From the NCBI RefSeq assembly GCF_963676685.1, contig NC_092350.1, positions 62,861,674 to 62,925,673 of the forward strand: a stretch of DNA of 64,000 nucleotides, given 5' to 3'. The notes beneath the pieces were generated by a model, which worked only from the letters and a program-made list of their open reading frames with translations, was not told the DNA's origin and made no database searches. Each line of letters begins with the position of its first letter. Position 1 is the first letter of the stretch. The translations under genes were made by a program, and so were the position numbers. Origin of the DNA: Mytilus edulis. Its lineage: Eukaryota > Mollusca > Bivalvia > Mytilida > Mytilidae. This document shows, in pieces, positions 56,394-64,000 of the stretch.

Positions 56394-59300
56394 ATGACAT
56401 CTGTTCAGGAAAGAAAATATTTACGTCTTATTAAGTTTTCGTATGACTTATCGCTTAATGTTACACGAGCATTTATAAAATCGAGTATTATTTGTAATTA
56501 TGACAATTCTTTGTCTAATTTCCTTACATCGAATAGGCATACATTATATCATTTATGGATACATTCTACTAGATGCTGTGAATGCAACGCTGTTCCAACG
56601 AGATCTTACAGGGAGCTGAATCAAGAACAAATCAATAAATGCTACAATTTGAATGGACCGACAACGTCGGGTCATTTTTTACGTAGTCAGAGTAATATAA
56701 AACAACACTGCATATGTAAGGTAACACCAAAGTTACATTGTTCGCTAAAAGATCTTGATTTTACTATTCTCCATACTATGTTTAGACATTCTGTTACTCT
56801 TTCGACAAGTGTTGAAAACTGGCTTACAGTTATCCAAAACGTACGAAATAAACTTGCACATGTGCACAGTACAAGCAATTTTGACACTGGCAGATTAGAA
56901 AAATGGTGGATAAAACTAGAGGGGTCTGTGATATGTTTAGCCGGAGAAATACCACTTGAGTACTATTTGGATGCTATCCAAGGACAAATAAGCCTTCTGA
57001 AGAATGCAGATTTTGATATTGTAGAGAAAAATGAAATTTTAGACTTAATAAAACAGGTTAAGTCAGCGGCAAGTAGTTTTACTTATTTTGAACCATTTGT
57101 TTTATCGCAATAGAAAATATATCAATAGTATCTTAATGTTTTGTCATAAAAACTAAGATGTTTTTGGATAATAAAGAGTATTTCTGTTTTGTTTTTCTTC
57201 GTTTTGTTTGCATGTTGGTTGTTCTCCTCACTGACTACTAACATTTTAAATGGTGTTTTCCAATAGAAAAATATGTAGGAAAAATGTTTTATTGCAGCAT
57301 TACTGTAATTCTCCTAAAAAATCATTTATCGTATTTGATCAATAGTCCTACGTCACTTCTGGTTTTCGATTATCAACATTTTTACCTGTTACGTCTGTTT
57401 GTTTTGTGCACACAATGTTGTAAATATGATGAAATTTGATGCTACTGTCATACAAGTGAAAGGTTTAGATAGCTATAAAACCATGTTTAATCCATAATTT
57501 TCTACATAAGAAAATGACTGTACCATGTCTGGAATATGACAGCTGTTATCCTTTCGTGTGAGGTGTTTGAGATTTGAATTTGCCTATATGATTAGGGACT
57601 TTTCGTTTTGAATTTTCTTCGGAGTTCAGTATTTTGGGAATTTTACTTTTTATATAAAAGACATTCTAAACCACAGATCTTATGAAATGTAAAGACAACC
57701 AAGGGGCTGGGATGAAAAAGAAAATAATGATTGTATGGCATTGCTAGAAGTGCATCAATTGATCAATTTTATATATTTGTTAATGATTTTTTTTGAAAAT
57801 TGTATAGCTTTTTGTTTTCCTTGTATTTTATAATGTGTTATATATTACAAAAAAATGTATTTAAAGTTATTAATAAATTCATTTTTGTTCTTCTTTTTAT
57901 TTTTTCCATGGACTTTTTTTTAGACTGACACAAAATTAGACGACATTTTACGAAGCCAAACTGAACTTGCAGATCAACTGGCTGAAATTGTTGATGAAGC
58001 AAAGCACGACATTGTGTGTAAACAGAGGACAGAATCAGTGTTGTTGCAGGACAAACTATTGGATGTATATGTAAGTTCTTGTGCAGACACAAAACTTCAA
58101 ATTAGATCATTAGGAGAACTACAAAGATCACAAATTGAGGATATTAAACACTTTCAAGAGGAAACATCTGAACATCTGAAGAAAGCAATGCTTGATGCAG
58201 TGGACAAAGGAATAGGTAATATGCCACATCATGTATATGGTGTCTAAAATACTGTTAAAAAATCAACATGATCAACAACTCGAAAGATTTCTTTAAAATT
58301 TGTAATTTAGAAAACTGTTCACTGATTCTAAAGTTCATATTTCCATGCAGATACAATGTACGAACTGAATTCGTTGATAAATTTTTTTCCCGAATTATTA
58401 ATAACGCCATTATCGTACTTCGATACATTTGGTGGAAGTTTTGTAGTGGCTTCTATTGAAGTTTGTCTGTCCTTGACTTAATTTTCGATAGGAACACTCA
58501 TACCAATAACATTAATATAATTATGAAAGGTAAAACACAAAAATACTGAACTCCGAGGAATATTCAAACCTTTAAGTCCATAATCAAACATTTGTTTTTG
58601 TCAAAAGGCAAAACCAAAAGCTCAACATAATTGAAAATGAATGTTTTCCCAGTATTGATAACGTTGTAGATTTCGTTATTTCTCGTGTGTTTCTAATTAT
58701 GTTTTGCCTTTTTTTTTATTGTTTTGAATAGGAAAGGCGGTAAAATTTCTATATTAAAGAATGAATAATGAATTAACAAATATTATATTTTTCTCTTTTC
58801 TAGAAAGATTTATCAAACGTATTGGAAACTTGATATTCTTGATAACTTGTGATAAAACTAAAGAACTACATAAAGACGACAACCACGTCTGTACGGAACC
58901 TGACCAGCACAGGAAATCAGAGGTAGCATCATCAATAAACATACCAGGTTTGCTTTGATTTGCTTTTGTATTTATTAACGTTTTTGAATTTGATAAACGT
59001 AATTCATGTATTACTAGTCAAGTATTAAGGGCATACGATACAGTAGAGATCCCTCGTTGATTTTTTCTTAAAATTTTGATAGAAGGTCAATTTCAATGTG
59101 TACTTTTCAAATATGCAAAGAAAAAAGTACCTTCATGACTTACTTTACCTTCATGACTTACTTTTTGAGATAATTTGGTTCGAAATTTGCATATTTGGAA
59201 GAAAATCTCTGAAATTTCATAAATTAGGACTTTTAAAGAAAGTAACAATACTTTTGAACGAAAAGTCATAACTTAACTGATTTTTTTGTAAATTATACCC

Positions 59301-62300
59301 TTGATCCATGGCATCAACATGCTGAAACAAGTTTAAGGTTAAATCAAATCATCATGTTCCGGATTTAGATTGCTATATCCGAAATAGGGAATTTGACTAA
59401 ATTTTTGCGTCTTTTCGGAAGTGCAGAAAAAATGTGATCGTTGATTTTTTCCTGAAATTTTGGCGGAGTGTTCTTGAAACAGTACTTGATTGATTGCAAA
59501 AGAAAAAAATTGGGTCCATGTGCTTGTTTTTTCAATAAAAGCCATATACCTTATTTTTTTACGACGTTTGTCAGTATGGCGCTAAATTACCTTAAATTAA
59601 GTTTTAATCGCAACTTCGTGGTGTAATCATTCCCGCCGTACACGAGTTCGCTGTCAAGTATATGCAGGTGTTTTTCAAAGCGTTGATACTTTTTTTTTAA
59701 AAATTTATAAGATGGTTATCATAAAATGGAAAAACATTTGTGTTAAACATTTACGAAACGAAATTCGGACAGAACCTTTTCATGATAAAAAAAAAGACTA
59801 TAAAAAAGGATTCTAGCAGATTGCTTTGTCAGATGTACGACAAAAGAGAAAATCTGATAGAAGTATAAACTTTTAAGGTGCATCTCCGTCCGACATTAGT
59901 TCTAAATTGCTTCATGTATACTGTAAGAGGAATCAGACAACATTATTGACATGACAAAATGTGAACCATCTATAAATTAAGTGAGGCGATACCATAAATT
60001 GACAGCAGTATAACCTTCAACAATGACAAAACCGATACCGTATCGTCAACTTTAAAAGGTCCCGACGTACTTTGATTTTTTTTTTACATTCAAAAGATAA
60101 TCATCTTTCAAATTTAAATTATAAGCAGTACTTCTTGTTTTATAATAAGAGCTGTTTCGTGCAATTTAACTCATGCCATTATTGCCTCAATCGACCGAAA
60201 ATGAAGTTGTAACATAATATTTCATAGGAAGTACAGCAGCCGGTATAAGAGAATAATATTGAACGATGTCTTTATCAATAGATAAGTTACATAACCTTTT
60301 TTGCGGCGTATACTCATGAATACTGGCGTACTTGTTTGTCTAGAAGTAGAGCTATATTGAAAATACATTGTTCGTCTGTCCGATCGTCTAACTATACGAC
60401 TAGTTTTAACGTGTGTACACTTTCTGATTTGTCTGTCTGCAATTAGTGTACATTTGCCAACACTTCAATGTTTATCTCTCAATACATTGACGTACAATAG
60501 GGACATGCTAATACAAATAAGAAGACGTGGTATGATTACCAATGAGGCAAATCTCAATCAGAGACCAAATGGCTTAACGACTATAGGACATCGGACGGCC
60601 TTCAACAATGCGTAAAACCCATACCGCATAGTAAGCTATAAAAGCGGCCCCTACATGACAAATGCAAAACAACTCAAACGGGAAACTTAGGGCCTGATTT
60701 AAGTACAAAACATTGAACAAAATACAAATATGATGAACAATACCAAAAGACACCATTTTAAAATTACAAGCCCTTTTAACAGCATGTGTACGGGCGTTTT
60801 CTTGTTTTGGTCTATTACATGCAGTTTCATATACAAAAAGAATACAACCAATTAAACAAACTAACGTGTGACAATTCTGCATCTATTGGTAATATTTTGC
60901 TTAAATTCAAACCAAAAACGACACCAATATATTTTATTGAAATCTTTTTAACGGACTTTTATTGACAGTTTTTGTACATACACATACACTATTATATGTT
61001 TTTAAAATATCAATTAAAATCGGCAAGTCCAGAACAGGATGAGACACTCTCTTTATTTATTATTTTATTTACGAATAGGGGTGTTATACGACCTTGTCCA
61101 CCAATGAGGGTCTCGCAAATGAAGTCGGTTTTGTTATTTCATTGATAGTCTGTTAAATTTGGCCTTACAATGACAATTCTCCGTAAAATTTGGAGGCTGC
61201 CAAATGCTTAACAAGAAAAAAAAATAACTATTTTGATTCTGATGTTTTTCAATTCAAGATATTATTATTTACTTCGAATCCATTATCAATAAATGAAAAT
61301 AACTGTTCTTTTCATGAAAAATATTGCACAGCTGTACAACACGCCGTAGTAATGACTTTTGTGTATGGATTTCAACACCAAAACTGATTCGGCCACCCTA
61401 CGCGATATATATTTTGTTCATTTTTTCTCATTAATCACGGGTTCATACGTTTTCTCATTTCTTTAACATTTGGATGTCATAAATGTGCAATTAAATATTT
61501 GCCGCTGGACGTTAACCAGCTACCAATACTCATAATTAGCTATTGCAGGTCGTTTTGTTCCGAATTGTGTTATTGATAAAATGTTTTTCAGCATGTTACA
61601 GTTTAAGCAACGAATAGTAAGATAGACCCCAATTCCTTGCAATTGTTTTTTCTCTATGTTGAGCAGATTCCGCTGGGCCGTGCAGTTTTGACAGATATTC
61701 AGTACCAGACTAAAAAGCTCCACAATTCTTCTTCTGTCTTTCCATGTTATACTGTCAATACTCTCTTCTGTGTCTATCAATAATTCTTCAACTTCGTTAT
61801 GCAAAAAGTTGTATTTGATTTATTTTTGTTCATCTCAAGTATTTCCTTTAATCTCACTGCTTTTCGGCGGATTTCTCCGTCTTTTAGAAATGGCCACTTT
61901 TTTAGCAGGTACTTTTTTTAAATTCGCGCAACCGAAATTAATGACGTCAGTGAATATTCCGCGAAATATGAAATCTTTTAAAGCGACGTCGCGAAATATT
62001 AACGTTCTTATTAGTAACATCGCGAAATTACAACGTTCTGGTTACCAACGTCGCGAAAACAACACGAACAGTTTTGAAAACGTTATTATCTGCCCCTGCT
62101 ACTGTATCGTATTCCCTTATAAAGTCATGAATTTCGAATCCACAATTTACTTAAAACTGAAACTATGACAGAAAATGCTTATCGCTTAGTGACGGATCTT
62201 CTCACAATTTAATTTCCACTTTATCCTTTTTTTTTATCAATTATTGAGAGCATATATAAAGAATGAGAAGCTGTCAGATGTTAACCTCAATTTTTGTTTT

Positions 62301-63507
62301 AACAGAAACAAAAGAAACTCAGTCAGAGGCAACATGCGGAGGAGCTGTGATAGATACAGAACACAACGAATGCTGTATCCCTGTAACAGAAAACAAAAAT
62401 GGTATTGTAGTGTGCCCTTTTAAACTTAATCAATGCACTTAACATATTTGTATGTGTACATATCGATAATAATACACTATGATGCTAGCAACATGAAGGT
62501 CTTTGAAATTGTATAAGACTGACAAATGCCACGTTGGAATTAGGAGTCTTCTGTGAAAACACATTATAATAAAAGAAAATATTTGAATATCATACGGAAT
62601 TCTAAATTTTATATGGTTGTATTTTTCCCGGTGCTGAGGCTTGATTTTCTGAATAACTTTTAACTTGTCAACACTCAAGCATAATTCTTTCTTTTACATA
62701 TATGAAAGAAACTTGTTATTATCTTTTCATTGCAGTTTGTAAGGTTGAATGGAAAATTGTTACCCCAGGAAGCTGGGACGTAGAAAGGATTTCACGTTCA
62801 TTAAATAAAGTTGCTGCACTTTTGGAAGAGGTTTTTCAGATTGAATTCGTTATGTTAGGATCGTTAATCATCAAAACTAGTGTTCCTTTGAAAATTATAC
62901 AGAACACGGAATCGTTTGCTGAAGCTGTTGAGTCTTTTCTGAGGAATATATGGAGGGAATCAAAAATTGATACAAGTGAATATCATGTTATCCCAGTGTA
63001 TTTAACTTTTAATGGTAAGATACTTGTATATTTTCTTCTAAAATATTGTCTAGTGTGGTTGTTCACCTTTATGTTATACCACTTCTGAAACGTTTATAAT
63101 TGCCCAAATGAGCATCCAGTGCTGTACAATTGTCACCTGTAATGTATTTATCAAATTATATATCTAGTTATTATTAACAAATATCGCCAAAACAACTTTT
63201 TAGGTACCATTCTTTGAATCTATAAATTAATTTGAATGATGTATAGTGTACCAAAACCAATAACGAAAACAAGTAAAACATTGTTGATATATATCAATTT
63301 TTGACATTCAGTGAATGTTTCAATATTTTTTGTTGTTTTATTATTTATTTTCTATATTTGTGGCAGCGAGCGATAAAACATCAATTAGCACATCAATACA
63401 GACAGAACAAAGCGAATGTGAAAATTGCGTAAAGCTGAAGACAGAAAACAATATTTTGACAGAACTGGTTGATGATTGGTATAAAACAATTACTGAACTT
63501 TCTGGAG
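56394..63507 (+). CDS. DZIP3-like HEPN domain protein, 5' six exons (continues past window)
   Basis: The exons are 56394-57056, 57924-58215, 58804-58947, 62306-62401, 62736-63014 and 63367-63507. All have GT-AG borders, and the phases match (phase 0 after exon 1, then phase 1 throughout), giving about 538 residues so far. Exon 1 is a HEPN-type helical domain with the Rx4H motif RNKLAH at 151-156 and a Cys cluster (CCEC at 61-64, HCIC at 105-108), as in DZIP3/hRUL138-like HEPN proteins that are expanded in bivalves. Exon 2 is a coiled coil rich in Glu, Gln and Lys. Exon 5 is an alpha/beta-looking domain (VEWKIVTPGSWDVERI, FVMLGSLIIK) that I cannot name. HEPN domains often act as RNases or RNA binders; an immune role is inference. 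Unspliced, exon 1 would read 18 codons further to a stop at 57113, a possible short isoform. Confidence 0.8.
57385..57660 (+). repeat. Naiad-pseudo-LTR-like fragment in intron 1
   Basis: Same motif order as 15545-15830: GTCTGTTTGTTTTGTGCACA, GCTACTGTCATACAAGTGAA, GTACCATGTCTGGAATATGA, TTCTTCGGAGTTCAGTATTT. Confidence 0.72.
58530..58640 (-). repeat. Naiad-like outer terminus in intron 2
   Basis: AAAACACAAAAATACTGAAC, TCCGAGGAA, AAGTCCATAATCAAAC and AGGCAAAACCAAAAGC match the start of the pseudo-LTR (270-360), same orientation. Confidence 0.65.
59020..59580 (+). repeat. Dispersed repeat in the long intron 3
   Basis: A CGTTGATTTTTTC(T/C)T(A/G)AAATTTTG block occurs twice (about 59056 and 59442), with shared surroundings, so it is an internally repeated element. 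I recognise the type from bivalve DNA only loosely. Confidence 0.5.
59985..60730 (+). repeat. Two family B fragments in intron 3
   Basis: A diverged scrap at 59985-60075 (CCTTCAACAATGACAAAACC) and a better copy at 60515-60730 (TGGTATGATTACCAATGAGG, CCATACCGCATAGTAAGCTA, CAAAACAACTCAAACGGGAA). Confidence 0.65.
61520..61960 (-). pseudogene. Fragment resembling a Mutator-like transposase N-terminus
   Basis: A ~94-codon minus-strand frame (61804-61520) has CQNC near its middle and IRCLNC about 30 residues later, the paired CxxC pattern seen at the start of Mutator-like transposase domains. An upstream basic frame (KKVAISKRRRNPP, about 61950-61840) is separated from it by a stop. No catalytic DDE part is present. 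It lies in the intron of the HEPN gene. The identification is tentative. Confidence 0.35.
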
Positions 63508-64000
63508 GTATTAATAATAGTCATACTTTGATTTGATATCATTCCTTTGAAACAATTTAATGTATGTTTTACTCTAAAAATGTAAAACAGTAATTATCAT
63601 ATAATGTCTTTACATATATTTGGAATTTACGCACGAGCAAGATTGAGATTTGAGCTCACGAACTATTAGCCTGCTCAAAGTTGCCTACCACAAGTCAGTC
63701 TTGCAATAAGACGATTGGACAACATTATAAAGCGTTAGACGTATGACCGCAATGGTAGTAGTAGTGTAAGATTGAAGTGATATGCTGTAATTGGATGTAC
63801 ATGTGCACATTGCCTGAGTCTGTCTAGAACGTTAACCCCGTTCACACAAATATCCATTTCGAACTCATAACGTCCTAAGTGCATCCCAAAGCCTTTACAA
63901 TACGGGAAACAAAGAGATTCAAGTGCTGAGGTTAAGATAATTCCTTCTCAAACGTAATGAACTTCTCAAGAGTTTGTTGACCGTAATGGAATATCCGTAC
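63508..64000 (+). other. Intron of the HEPN gene; family C at the right edge
   Basis: Intron sequence after exon 6. From about 63925 a family C copy (GAGTTTGTTGACCGTAATGG) runs off the window. Confidence 0.5.

Noticed and set aside
63630-63730. Minus-strand tRNA-like SINE (GAGCTCAAATCTC resembling a B box)
   Set aside because: No matching A box at a convincing distance; too weak to list as a feature.

Overview
The window looks like nuclear DNA of a marine mussel (genus Mytilus or a close relative). It is AT-rich and intron-bearing, dense in mollusc-type dispersed repeats, tRNA-derived SINEs and hammerhead-ribozyme retrozymes, and it carries secreted cationic peptide precursors of the kind described from Mytilus. 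The species is an inference from repeat and gene content; no database search was possible.

Region 1 (1-11,250) is a nest of mobile elements. A Penelope-like retroelement with an N-terminal GIY-YIG endonuclease (Naiad type) lies on the minus strand between two ~748-bp pseudo-LTR copies that include a ~104-bp minisatellite. The right copy was later split by a 522-bp MITE with an 8-bp target duplication. A ~5.6-kb CR1/Jockey-like LINE (PHD-finger ORF1; endonuclease/RT ORF2 with frameshifts) sits in the same minisatellite. Region 2 (12,360-16,400) is a degenerate 22-bp ACTTA-rich array holding a dimeric retrozyme with two intact-looking hammerhead ribozymes, followed by old Naiad-like termini and other repeats.

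Region 3 (16,700-27,000) is a minus-strand cluster of small secreted cationic peptide genes. There are two complete two-exon models (99 and 132 residues; signal peptide, Arg-rich or Pro-Arg-rich peptide, dibasic site, acidic C-terminal extension), a dead exon-1 copy, and a partial tandem duplication that left an orphan piece of acidic exon 2. They resemble myticalins in design.

Region 4 (27,000-42,000) has no convincing host gene. It contains a TTAA-flanked MITE, a bivalve repeat with a strong terminal hairpin, SINEs, and a pair of ~0.85-kb inverted arms, each with a 21-bp tandem array, about 4.3 kb apart.

Region 5 (42,200-46,400, plus strand) is a secreted phospholipase A2 gene in four recognisable exons. 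One splice acceptor and a conserved cysteine appear lost, and its introns hold repeats including a decayed retrozyme. Region 6 (46,400-56,300) is mostly non-coding, with two long-arm hairpin MITEs and faint relics of the peptide family and the retrozyme. Region 7 (56,394 to the right edge, plus strand) is the 5' part of a multi-exon DZIP3-like HEPN gene with a coiled-coil exon and a C-terminal domain I do not recognise; it continues past the window.

The clearest functional theme is secreted or immune-type host genes (cationic peptides, sPLA2, HEPN/DZIP3-like protein) embedded in very active repeat DNA that has duplicated, broken and filled them.
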